From: Verrucomicrobiota bacterium | GTDB taxonomy: Bacteria; Verrucomicrobiota; Verrucomicrobiia; Limisphaerales; JAFGQR01 | NCBI GenBank assembly: GCA_016935555.1 | Contig: JAFGQR010000141.1 | Location: 1 to 63,555 of the forward strand | Reading direction: 5' to 3' | DNA length: 63,555 bases | Shown: piece by piece, positions 18,030 to 26,361 of the stretch | How the letters are laid out: each line of letters opens with the position of its first letter | Numbering within the stretch: the first letter of the stretch is position 1 | The notes under the pieces: model-generated | The model's database searches: none | Seen by the model: only the letters and a program-made list of their open reading frames with translations | Told to the model about the DNA's origin: nothing | Made by a program: the position numbers and the translations under genes

Positions 18030-19406
18030 TCATTCGTATCTCAACGCCTGGATCGGATCCAGCCGCGCGGCCTTCAGGGCCGGCACCAGGCCGGCGGCAA
18101 TGCCCGTGCCGGCGCTGAACGCAAACGCGACCGCCATGGAAGCAACCGTGATGACCGGGGCGTTGTCGGAGGGGGTGATGGCGGCAATGCCGTGGACGAG
18201 CAGCGCGGACACGACCAAGCCGGCCAGCCCGCCGAGCAGGGCGATCACGAGGCTCTCGATCAGAATCTGCACAAACACGTCCCCGGTGCCGGCGCCCACG
18301 GCCTTGCGGATGCCGATTTCGCGGACGCGCTCGGAGATGCTGGCGAGCATGATGTTCATGATGCCGATGCCGCCGACGACGAGGCAGATGACGGCGATGA
18401 TGCCGCGGTTGACGCGGGCGTTGCGGATCTGGGCGGTGATTTCGTCGGCCCAATCCTCCTGGGTCATGAAGCTGAAATCCTCGATGCCCTGGTGCGTCAT
18501 CATCAGCACATTGCGCACCTGCTGCAGCGCAGGCTCCAGCAGCCCAATGTCGTCGATCCGCATCTGCAGGGTCGACAGACGCTGGTCGGGCAGACTGTTG
18601 GTGCCGGTGACGCTGCGAAACTTGAGCAGCATCGTGCTCAGCGGAATGTACACCGTGTCGTTCTTCATCCGAAACACAAAATGCCCCCGCCGCCGCCCGC
18701 CCCAGCTGCGGCTCAGAGCCGCGTTCGTGACCGCCGCGGCGGGCCGGAGACGGGCCAGGTCGCGTTCGCGTTTTTCCCTGGCGCTCTCGTAGTGCTGGAA
18801 CATGCCCACGATGACGAAAGGCTGCTGGTTGATGTGGATGATCTCCCCGAGGGGGATGATCTCCCGGCCTGTCTGTTCCGGGTCGCCGAAAAGATCATCC
18901 CGGATCTCGGTGCCGATGACGCACACGTTGCGGGCCTGCTCCTCGTCCAGAGCGTTGAACATGCGCCCGTGCTCGACCACGTGCTCGTTGAGTTCGAGCG
19001 CTCCCGGCCACGTGCCGGAGAAGATGTGGGGCCGGGTGGATTTGCCGCGACGGCTGATCACGGTGCGCGAGCCCCAGCCCCACACGTCGATGCTCGGCGT
19101 GATGGTGTGGACCAGCGACGCGTTCTGCTGGAGCGCATACACGTCCAGCATCGTCAGGCCCGGCGCCTGGTCCGCCAGGTGCCGCTGATGCACCGGCAAT
19201 TCGCTGGCGGGCTGAATCCGGATCTTCTCCAGGCCGCCAATGGCGGCGAGGGCTTCCCGCATGCCGTTCTCCATCCCCTTGACCAGCGCCGACATCGCCA
19301 CCAAGCTCGACACCCCCAAAATGATCCCCAGCATCGTCAGCAGCGACCGGAACTTGTGCGCCCAGATCTCCTTGAACCCGATGCTGACGATGTTGCCGAA
19401 GTCCAT
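18030..19406 (-). CDS. MacB-like ABC transporter permease (first of two)
   Basis: A 458-residue paralogue of the following gene. It has an N-terminal helix (FRSLLTMLGIILGVSSLVAM), a periplasmic domain of about 270 residues and three C-terminal helices with VGGIGIMNIMLASISERVRE, IGIRKAVGAGTGD and a terminal PIQALRYE. I took the ATG at 19406 (MDFGNIVSIGFKEIWAHKFR), which aligns with the start of the paralogue; the frame is open further upstream. The ATPase stop is 31 bp upstream. The periplasmic domains of the two permeases differ much more than the membrane parts. That fits a duplication followed by specialisation of the substrate-contact region. Confidence 0.9.
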   Translation of the reverse strand: MDFGNIVSIGFKEIWAHKFRSLLTMLGIILGVSSLVAMSALVKGMENGMREALAAIGGLEKIRIQPASELPVHQRHLADQAPGLTMLDVYALQQNASLVHTITPSIDVWGWGSRTVISRRGKSTRPHIFSGTWPGALELNEHVVEHGRMFNALDEEQARNVCVIGTEIRDDLFGDPEQTGREIIPLGEIIHINQQPFVIVGMFQHYESAREKRERDLARLRPAAAVTNAALSRSWGGRRRGHFVFRMKNDTVYIPLSTMLLKFRSVTGTNSLPDQRLSTLQMRIDDIGLLEPALQQVRNVLMMTHQGIEDFSFMTQEDWADEITAQIRNARVNRGIIAVICLVVGGIGIMNIMLASISERVREIGIRKAVGAGTGDVFVQILIESLVIALLGGLAGLVVSALLVHGIAAITPSDNAPVITVASMAVAFAFSAGTGIAAGLVPALKAARLDPIQALRYE

Positions 19407-19437
19407 GCGGCGTGGCCACGCGCCAGGATGTCGCGGA

Positions 19438-20178
19438 TTACGGCGCCGCGGCCGCAGAAGCCGGCGCGCCCGTTCCAAACCGGGCCGTCCCCGCCAGCGT
19501 CGCATCCGCCTCCGGCGCGATCTTCCCGTCCCGAATCTCGATGCGGCGGGGCGTCACGGCCGCGATTTCCGGGTCGTGGGTGACGAGAATGATGGTGCGG
19601 CCTTCGCGGTTGAGCTGGCGGAACAGCTCGAGAATCACCTCGCCCGTGTGCGAGTCCAGGTTGCCCGTCGGCTCGTCCGCAAACACCAGCCGCGGGTTGT
19701 TCACGAGCGCCCGCGCAATGGCCGCCCGCTGCTGCTGGCCCCCCGACAACTGCGAGGGCCGGTGCCGGGCGCGGTTCTCCATGCCGACGAGCCGGAGGGC
19801 TTCCATCGCCCGCTCGCGCCGCTGCCGGGCGGACAGGCCGCTGTAGACCATCGGCAACTCCACGTTCTGCAGCACGCCCAGCTTCGGCAGCAGGTTGAAA
19901 AACTGGAACACAAACCCGATCTTCCGGTTCCGAATCGCCGCCAGTTGCCGCGGCGACGCGTCGTGAATCAGCGTCCCGTCCAGCTGCAGCGTCCCGCAGG
20001 TCGGCGAATCCAAACACCCCAAAATGTGCATCAGCGTGGACTTGCCGCTCCCGGACGGCCCGATGATCGACATGAATTCTCCGCTTGCGATGTCAAGACT
20101 CACGTCGTCCAAGGCCCGGATCTCCTCGCCGCCCAGGCGGTAGACCTTCGAAATGTGCCGCAGTTCAACCAGGGCCAT
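19438..20178 (-). CDS. MacB/LolD-type ABC transporter ATPase
   Basis: A 246-residue cytoplasmic nucleotide-binding protein. It shows Walker A at residues 40-48 (GPSGSGKST), a Q-loop Gln at 92, the signature LSGGQ at 144-148, Walker B ending at Asp168-Glu169 (RLVFADEPTGNLDS) and the switch His201 (LVTHD). The NLDS after Walker B and the LPMVYSGLS region are typical of the MacB/LolD/FtsE group. The C-terminus has an Ala-rich tail. The start at ATG 20178 fits the family N-terminus (ELRHISKVY). It lies 16 bp downstream of the adaptor gene and 31 bp before the first permease, so it is the energising subunit of this tripartite exporter. It is a separate gene, not fused to a permease as in enterobacterial MacB. 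Confidence 0.93.
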   Translation of the reverse strand: MALVELRHISKVYRLGGEEIRALDDVSLDIASGEFMSIIGPSGSGKSTLMHILGCLDSPTCGTLQLDGTLIHDASPRQLAAIRNRKIGFVFQFFNLLPKLGVLQNVELPMVYSGLSARQRRERAMEALRLVGMENRARHRPSQLSGGQQQRAAIARALVNNPRLVFADEPTGNLDSHTGEVILELFRQLNREGRTIILVTHDPEIAAVTPRRIEIRDGKIAPEADATLAGTARFGTGAPASAAAAP

Positions 20179-20194
20179 GGGACGCCACTCCAGC

Positions 20195-21430
20195 CTACGT
20201 GTCGTTGCGCTTGGCTTTCGCCGGCGCGCCTGCGCCCAAACGGTTGGTGGCGGCGAGGGCGCCGGGCGCGACGCCGGCCGGCAGGCCCGCAGGCCGTCCG
20301 CTCGCCAGGGGAATCCCGTTGGACCGCCCCGCGCCGCCGGACTGGTCGGATTCCACCATGAGTGTGGCGGGAGGCTGTTCGAGGGCGACCTCGTCTCCGG
20401 CCTGCAGACCGGCGACGATTTCGGCGTTGAAATAATCCGCCAGTCCAACCTGCACCGTCCGCCGCGCAAACCGCTCTCCCTCGCGCACATACACATACCG
20501 CCCGTCCTGCTCCGTGTAGACCGCGCTCAGCGGGACCGCGAGCACGTTCTCAACCGAAGCGACGGGGATGGTGATGTTCGCGGTCATGCCGGGCTGGATG
20601 CGGGGGTCGATGTTGCGGATGGCGATGCGGGTGGCGAATCCCTTGATGTTGTTACGGATGGTGGCCTGGGGCGCGACGCGCTCGACCGCCCCGGTGACCG
20701 ACAACCCCGTCACCGCCTCCACGTTCACCTGAACCTCCTGCCCCGCCTTGACCCGTGTCACGTCCGCCTGGTTCACGTGCGCGTTGATGATCATCTGGCT
20801 CAAATCCGCGATCGCCAGCACCTCGGTGCCCCCGCCCACGCCCCCCGAGCCGGACACAGCCTGCCCGACCGACACGGGCCGGACCAGCACCGTGCAGTCG
20901 AACGGGGCGGCGATGACGGTCTTGGTGAGTCGCTCCTGGACCACCGCCAGTTCGCGGTTGGCCCGCTCCAGCGCATTGCTGGCCAGGGCCGCCTCGGTCT
21001 TGCTGTTGTCATACACCTCCAACGACACGAGCTTCTCCGCAAACAACTGGGCGTTGCGCTTGAAGTTGCGCTCCGACTGCTCCAATTGCAGCCGCGCCCG
21101 GTCAATGTCGGCCTGGGTGGCGGACTTCTGGTTCTGAAGCTCCTTGTCGTCCAGCGTAAACAGGGTCTCCCCTTGCCTCACCTTGTCCCCCACGTCCACA
21201 TTCAACGTCGCAATCTTGCCGTTGATCTCCGGCCGCACCGACACCTGCTCCGCAGGGGCAATCTCCCCCGCCAGCGTCACCGCAAAACTGATGTCCTTCG
21301 CCTCCACCCGCGTCGTCGCCGGCCGGCCCGCCGCCGCCCCGGCCTCCGCCCGCGCTCGCTGCTTCTGCCAGGCGAAATACCCGCCGGCAGCCAACGCGGC
21401 CGTGACGATCAGCGTCAATGCGATCTTCAT
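20195..21430 (-). CDS. MacA/HlyD-type periplasmic adaptor (membrane fusion protein)
   Basis: A 411-residue protein anchored by one N-terminal helix (ALTLIVTAALAAGGYFAW). The domain order is that of RND/MacA adaptors. A first lipoyl half lies at about 45-95 (SVRPEINGKIATLNVDVGDK). A coiled-coil hairpin of about 75 residues follows, then the second lipoyl half (VIAAPFDCTVLVRPVSVGQ), a beta-barrel and a membrane-proximal domain (VPLSAVYTEQDGRYVYVREG). The C-terminal 60 residues are Gly/Pro/Ala-rich and probably disordered. It is the first gene of the four-gene minus-strand operon and probably links the permease pair to an outer-membrane duct encoded elsewhere. Confidence 0.92.
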   Translation of the reverse strand: MKIALTLIVTAALAAGGYFAWQKQRARAEAGAAAGRPATTRVEAKDISFAVTLAGEIAPAEQVSVRPEINGKIATLNVDVGDKVRQGETLFTLDDKELQNQKSATQADIDRARLQLEQSERNFKRNAQLFAEKLVSLEVYDNSKTEAALASNALERANRELAVVQERLTKTVIAAPFDCTVLVRPVSVGQAVSGSGGVGGGTEVLAIADLSQMIINAHVNQADVTRVKAGQEVQVNVEAVTGLSVTGAVERVAPQATIRNNIKGFATRIAIRNIDPRIQPGMTANITIPVASVENVLAVPLSAVYTEQDGRYVYVREGERFARRTVQVGLADYFNAEIVAGLQAGDEVALEQPPATLMVESDQSGGAGRSNGIPLASGRPAGLPAGVAPGALAATNRLGAGAPAKAKRNDT

Positions 21431-21956
21431 GCGTTCAAATTGCGGCTCCGGGCCGCAGTGCGTGCATCAGGCTTGCATTATGAACATCCCACGCCCCGGA
21501 TCAAATCCAATCGTTCGAGCCGTCCCTGGACTCACTGCCTGGCGTCTGCAGCGTCGGAGTCAACACCTTGAGATGCCGTTCCCCCACCCGCTATTCAAAC
21601 GAATTTCAAAGCGCGGTGTCCCCTCGTTCCACCGCGCCGCGCTTTCTGGGAAGGCGCGATCCCGACGGGTAGGCCCCACGCCCCGTGCCCCTCAATCCGG
21701 TAGGGTGGCGGGTGACGACGCAGCGCATGAGCGCAGCGCATGGGCTGCGGCGCCGCAGCCGCCTCCACCCCGTGCGCATCCCCCCATCCCCGGTAGGGCG
21801 AGACTCCGTCGAGCCCTGACATCCGCGCCATTCGATATTCGACGTTGGGCGCTCGGTGCTCGGGTGATGAATATCCCGCATCCAGCATCCGCCATTTCTG
21901 GCTCCACACGAACGTGCTTTGCTCCGAAACCCGGTCCGCGCTACGCTGGTCTCGCC
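21431..21956. other. repeat-bearing spacer between divergent operons
   Basis: A 526-bp region with no convincing gene. It holds copy 3 of the dispersed repeat (21792-21816), an imperfect extended palindromic stretch around 21720-21775 (gcatgagcgcagcgcatggg and gcggcgccgc) and an AT-richer string near 21831-21866 (cgatattcgacgttgggcgc). I recall strings of that kind as low-complexity intergenic filler in Verrucomicrobiota. It must also contain the promoters of the adaptor operon and of the 854-residue glycosidase-like gene. Confidence 0.55.
21792..21816 (-). repeat. dispersed repeat, copy 3 (25-bp core only)
   Basis: The reverse complement is identical over 25 bp to the core of copies 1 and 2. 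The flanking 28-bp extension of the other copies is absent. Confidence 0.9.
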
Positions 21957-24521
21957 ATGAATCACAGAAACTCATGGATCACAGCCGCCTTGCTCGCGGC
22001 GCTCGCGCCTCTCGCCGCGGCGGCCGATGGGGTGTTCGTCCGTTTCCAGATGGTCGAACCTGCCGCGGCGACATGGTTTGTGAAGCTCGGCGGCTATATT
22101 CACAACGACCCCTGGCATCTGCCCGAGGCCGTGTGGCCCGACGGCGCCCGAACAGACCCTTCGAAGCGCCTCGCCAGCGGCCAGTTCAGCCCATGGTTCG
22201 ACCTCGGCGCCCACGCCGGCCAAAGGCTCCACGGCCGGCTCAGCCGCGCAGGCGGCGTGGCCGAATTCCCCAATGTCACCGTCCAGTTCAGCTGCGACGC
22301 CACCCAGCAGCAGCGCCGGGTGATCGTCCAGCTCGCCACGGCCCCGAACCCGTCCGCCGTGGTCAAACGTTTCGAGGAATCGTTTGCGGGCGACACGACC
22401 AGCTTCCTCGTCTCGCCCAACCTGCGCGCCGATGCCGGCTCGCTCGAAACCGCCAGCGAGATGACCACCCGCCGTTTGGGTTGGGCGCGCGCCGCCAGTG
22501 GCGGACGGCGCATGGCGCCGGCTCGTCTCTGGGTCCAGACGCAGTTTTGGGCGCCCCAACGGGCCGAGCTGAACGCGCAGGAGGCCGAGGTGCTGTGGCT
22601 GCTCGGCTTCAATCTCGTCGGCAACGCCGGCCACGATGTCCTCGCCAAGTTCCCGTTCGACGCGCCGGCCGGCCATCACTGGGTCGAGTTCGGGCCCTCC
22701 CTCACCCGGGCCGACATTGAAAGGCAAATCGCCGGCCCCGCTCGGAAAGCGCGCGCCAGCCCGCGCCCGACGCTCTACGGGTTTTCGGACGAGATTGCAT
22801 GCCGTCCGCCGATCGGCACGAACGCGGCGGCGCTGGCCCAATTTCGGTCCTGGCTGAAGACTTGCGGCCTGTCCGCAGCCGAGCTGGGCGCCGGCTCGCT
22901 CGATGAGGTGGCGCCCATTGAATCGCCCCCCGCGCTGCGCGAGTGCCAGAAAACAAACCGGGCGGCGGCCAATCGTGTGTTCCTTTGGACAACGCGTTTC
23001 CGGCACGCGTCGGCCACGCAGCGGTTGAAGTGGCTCACCGAGACCTTCCACCGGCACGCCCCTTCCAACGCCCTCACCTCAACCCTCGTGGCTGATCACC
23101 CTTATTTCGGCGGGTCCGGCCTGGGCATGGGCATGGACCGCGAAAACACCACCTGGGGCGGCTTCCCGTTGTCGCTCGACTGGTTCAGCCTGGCGCGCGA
23201 ACGTGTGGTGGACGTGATCGGCATCGAGGACTGGCTGGGGCTGAACTTCATGTATGGCCCCGCGTCCACCTGGGAAGGGTTCCAGCTCATCGGTTTCCAG
23301 GCCGCCATCTTCCGCAGCGGCAGCCGCGGCCCCCTGCCCATCATCACGTGGATCACGCCCAGCGACGAAACCAACCTGCGCCTCAAGAGCGCGTCCGCCC
23401 TTTGCCAGGGCGCGAAGCATTTTTACTACTGGACCTACGGTCCGACGGCCACCAGCACCGAGAATTACTGGAGCGACCTGCGGGGCGCCTACGACGGCAT
23501 CGTGGCGATCACCCGCCAGCTCGCCGGCGCCGAACACCTCATCGCCCCCGGCCAGCCCCGGCCCACGCGGGTGGCCCTCCTCTACAGCCTGTCGAGCGAC
23601 CTCTGGCAACCCTTCGGCTACGTCGCCATGGCCGAACGCCGCCTCACCTACTTCTCCCTCGTCCACGACCAGTTCCTCGTCGATATGCTCACCGAACACG
23701 ACGTCGAAGAAGGCCGGCTGCGCGATTACGACGCGCTCCATGTGGTCGACCCTTGCGTCTCGACCGCCGCCTGCGCTGCCATCCGGCGCTGGGTCGGAGA
23801 CGGCGGCTGGCTCTATGGCGCCTGTGCGGCCGCAAGCCGCAACGAGTTCAACGAGGAACACCGCGGCTTGGCGGATGTCTTCGGTCTCCAACCCGAAATC
23901 CAAACCAGCGTCCAGCCCGGGCGCTTTGATGTGCGCGGCGCCCTTAACAACCTGGCTTGGCTCGATCACGTCCGCCTCTCCCCAGACAACGCCGGCTTCG
24001 GCGCGTTGGGTGTCAAAGTGACCTTCCAAAGCGCGGCGGCCAGCGTGACCGGCACGTTCGCCGACGGCAGCCCCGCCGTGGCAACTCACCGCTATGGGCG
24101 CGGCGCCGCGTGGTATGTCGGGACCTGTCCGGCGGTTTCGTATGCCAAAGACGCGCGTTTCGTGCCTGCGGAGCTGAAGGAGCGGTGGCCTGCGGCGCAG
24201 CGGCGTTTCATCAATGCTGTCGCGCACCGCAGCGGCGCGGCGCGTCTCGTCGAACTCTCGCATCCGGTGGTTGAGGCGGGTGTGTTCGAGGCGCCGGGGG
24301 GCAGCGCGCTGGTGCTGGCGAACTTCACCTACCGGCCCATCCCGCGTCTGGAGATCGCATTGCCGGTGCGGCAGCCGCCTGCGCGGGTAGGGTCGCTTGA
24401 GAAAGGGCCGCTGCCGTTCGAGACCGCCCCCGCTCCGGCGCGGCTTGCGGACGAGGGTTGGCGCCACGTGGTCCGGTGCGCGGTCGAGCTGGGTCTGAAC
24501 GACATCGTGCTGTTCGAGTGA
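21957..24521 (+). CDS. secreted glycosidase-like protein with beta-galactosidase trimerisation-like domain
   Basis: An 854-residue exported protein with a signal peptide (SWITAALLAALAPLAAAADG). Residues about 25-230 are a beta-rich N-terminal domain. About 250-510 looks like a TIM-barrel region (LYGFSDEIACRPP, IGIEDWLGLNFMYGPASTWE, FYYWTYGPTAT). About 515-680 resembles the class-I-amidotransferase-like trimerisation domain of GH42 and related families (TRVALLYSLSSDLWQPF, DYDALHVVDP, IRRWVGDGGWLYGACAA). The rest is a beta-sandwich. I cannot assign catalytic acids with certainty, so the enzyme class is open. The start at 21957 puts the signal peptide first. It is convergent with the sialidase gene, 19 bp apart. 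Confidence 0.75.
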   Translation: MNHRNSWITAALLAALAPLAAAADGVFVRFQMVEPAAATWFVKLGGYIHNDPWHLPEAVWPDGARTDPSKRLASGQFSPWFDLGAHAGQRLHGRLSRAGGVAEFPNVTVQFSCDATQQQRRVIVQLATAPNPSAVVKRFEESFAGDTTSFLVSPNLRADAGSLETASEMTTRRLGWARAASGGRRMAPARLWVQTQFWAPQRAELNAQEAEVLWLLGFNLVGNAGHDVLAKFPFDAPAGHHWVEFGPSLTRADIERQIAGPARKARASPRPTLYGFSDEIACRPPIGTNAAALAQFRSWLKTCGLSAAELGAGSLDEVAPIESPPALRECQKTNRAAANRVFLWTTRFRHASATQRLKWLTETFHRHAPSNALTSTLVADHPYFGGSGLGMGMDRENTTWGGFPLSLDWFSLARERVVDVIGIEDWLGLNFMYGPASTWEGFQLIGFQAAIFRSGSRGPLPIITWITPSDETNLRLKSASALCQGAKHFYYWTYGPTATSTENYWSDLRGAYDGIVAITRQLAGAEHLIAPGQPRPTRVALLYSLSSDLWQPFGYVAMAERRLTYFSLVHDQFLVDMLTEHDVEEGRLRDYDALHVVDPCVSTAACAAIRRWVGDGGWLYGACAAASRNEFNEEHRGLADVFGLQPEIQTSVQPGRFDVRGALNNLAWLDHVRLSPDNAGFGALGVKVTFQSAAASVTGTFADGSPAVATHRYGRGAAWYVGTCPAVSYAKDARFVPAELKERWPAAQRRFINAVAHRSGAARLVELSHPVVEAGVFEAPGGSALVLANFTYRPIPRLEIALPVRQPPARVGSLEKGPLPFETAPAPARLADEGWRHVVRCAVELGLNDIVLFE

Positions 24522-24540
24522 CCGCCTGGGCGTCCGCGGT

Positions 24541-25740
24541 TCACTTCGGCTCGAGGAATGCCCGCGTCACCCGCGTGAACGTGATGAACTTGTAGTTGCC
24601 GCGTTCCCAGAGGACCCCGATGCTCTTGTCTTTCAGCGTCGCCAGGTCCGAGTAGGCCGCCGGCCCCTCCGCAATTAGCCGCTCGTTGCCGAAGCGCTCC
24701 GCCTCGTCGTAACTGACCCGCATGACCAGCGTTGCCCGCCCGGGCCCCTTCGGGCCGGTCCAGATGATCCGATCCCGGTCAGCGCCGGCCGACTTCAGCG
24801 TGTAGCGTTCGATGGCGCAGCATACCGGGGTGACGGCCAGGCCCGGACGCGGCTCGCCCCAGGACGCGCCGCCGTCGCGGCTGACGGTCAGCCAGCGGTG
24901 CCCGCCTTTCTGTTGTCGGTAATCCATCAGAAGCCGCCCGTCGGCCAGTTCGATTAACTGGTTCTCGTCGCCCGGCTGGCCGCCGGGCACGGGCTGTCCG
25001 CGGCGCCATGTGCGGCCATGGTCGTCGCTGGAAATTGCGAACACGCCCCACGGAGCATATTTCCAGACCGCGGCAACCAGCCGGCCTTTGCGATCCTGGA
25101 TGGCGCCCCCCGGCCCGACGACGCTGCACCGCCACTGCGCGTCGCTCATGTCCCGGGCGACAGCCGTCAGGTCCGTCGGGCCCGACCACGTGAGGCCGTG
25201 GTCGTCACTGAAGCGGACCAGGTTTTGAACGTCGTCGGTGCCCGGCCGGGCCGTGTGGGTGTTGCGGTTCGGTTTGCAGCGCAGGTAGTGGAGCCAGACG
25301 CGGCCGCTTTGGCGGTCCACGACCGTGGCCGGGTTGGCTGCCGACCACCGTTCGCCCGCGTGCTCGACCACCTGCATTGCCGACCACGTCCGTCCGCCGT
25401 CGGTGCTGCGCTTGAGGACCAGGTCGATCTCGTTGTGGTTCATGCCCGGATCGCCCAGGTTGTATTTCCTGGCTTCCGCAAACGCCAGCAGCGAACCGTC
25501 CGGAGCCGCTTCCAACGCCGGAATGCGGTAGGCATGGTAGCCGTCCCTGCCCGACACGAACACATCCGCCTGCGCGATGTCGCTGTCTGCCGCCGCCGCC
25601 AGCGCAGCCGGAGCCAGACACAGCAGCAACCGCCACCGCCAGGAACGGCTCGTCCGGCTGCCTGCCGCGGGGGCAGCGGGGGCGAACCGAAGCGAAGGGC
25701 TTCGGGGCGACGGTTTGGAATGGGCCAGGTAGCGCTTCAT
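24541..25740 (-). CDS. exo-alpha-sialidase (BNR-repeat, GH33-like)
   Basis: A 399-residue protein with a long Arg-rich leader and a hydrophobic segment (RLLLCLAPAALAAAAD), probably a secretion signal. The sialidase six-bladed propeller is shown by a YRIPAL segment carrying the conserved Arg of the substrate-binding triad. At least four Asp-box motifs follow: STDGGRTW, SDDHGLTW, SSDDHGRTW and SRDGGASW. The DENQLIEL and CCAIERYTL regions fall where family members carry the catalytic Glu and a second Arg. Its expected activity is release of terminal sialic acids, or a related beta-propeller hydrolase activity. No sialic-acid catabolism genes are nearby. The annotated start gives an unusually long N-region before the hydrophobic core. 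Confidence 0.85.
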   Translation of the reverse strand: MKRYLAHSKPSPRSPSLRFAPAAPAAGSRTSRSWRWRLLLCLAPAALAAAADSDIAQADVFVSGRDGYHAYRIPALEAAPDGSLLAFAEARKYNLGDPGMNHNEIDLVLKRSTDGGRTWSAMQVVEHAGERWSAANPATVVDRQSGRVWLHYLRCKPNRNTHTARPGTDDVQNLVRFSDDHGLTWSGPTDLTAVARDMSDAQWRCSVVGPGGAIQDRKGRLVAAVWKYAPWGVFAISSDDHGRTWRRGQPVPGGQPGDENQLIELADGRLLMDYRQQKGGHRWLTVSRDGGASWGEPRPGLAVTPVCCAIERYTLKSAGADRDRIIWTGPKGPGRATLVMRVSYDEAERFGNERLIAEGPAAYSDLATLKDKSIGVLWERGNYKFITFTRVTRAFLEPK

Positions 25741-25986
25741 ACGCCGCCGACTTTCCCGTCCGCGGGCTTGCATGTCCAGCCCGCATCCGGGGCGCTTCTC
25801 CCGGCGGGCGCGGCTCGGAATCCCCCGCCGCCAATCTGCATTGCCGAACCTTCAAACGCCTCCATCGCGTCCCGACCCTCGCGGCCGACCAGGCTGGTTG
25901 TGATCAGGCCGGGGGGTGCTGGCGCGGCGCCGTGTGGGCACCAACCACGGTCATGGTCCTTCGCGGAGTCGAGCGCTGCGGCCGGC

Positions 25987-26303
25987 ATGAACTCGCCCGC
26001 GAACTGGCCCTCAACCACCTGGACAGCCGACAAAGTATGTGGCGCCTGCGCCGAGCACGCCCACGGGGCGTATCTGCTGCGTACCCATTGCCCCGAAAAG
26101 AACCCGGCGAAATTGTGGCGGTGGTGCGCAGCATGGGCGTGGTGTTGCCCGTCAAGGAAACCGAAAGCCAAGCAACGCGCGAGGTGCGGCTGCGGGTCGT
26201 GGCGCGACCGGATCGCCCGGTGGCCGAACTGTTGGTCCGCCTGGGCTTGGAGCTTCCGAGCGCTCCGAAGACGGTGCAAAATGTAGTGGAGAAAAACGGG
26301 TAG
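25987..26303 (+). pseudogene. transposase remnant (IS4/IS1634-type), internally deleted and frame-shifted
   Basis: Two out-of-frame pieces of one transposase lie back to back. The first frame reads VCGACAEHAHGAYLLRTHCP and EKNPAKLWRW (to about 26124). The second reads VVRSMGVVLPVKE, VRLRVVARPDRPVAELLVRL and ends NVVEKNG before TAG at 26301-26303. In intact members that I remember, AYLLRT...LWRWY is followed by the LTQAEAAFR catalytic-Glu region, and some 80-100 residues later by RSMDVVLPV and the C-terminal ENVVEK. The segment between is missing here, including the catalytic Glu. The join is at about 26115-26126, where the same bases (gtggcggtgg) serve both frames. The element is therefore dead. 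The text after the stop (26304-26361) may include the old IS right end. Family naming is from memory. Confidence 0.75.
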
Positions 26304-26361
26304 TGAGGGTCAAAAACGCCGGCGCTTCCGCACTTTTGGCTTCAAGACTGACGAAGATGGG

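Noticed and set aside
24541..25740. Sialic-acid catabolic locus around the sialidase
   Set aside because: No NanA-, NanE-, NanK- or transporter-like gene lies on either side.
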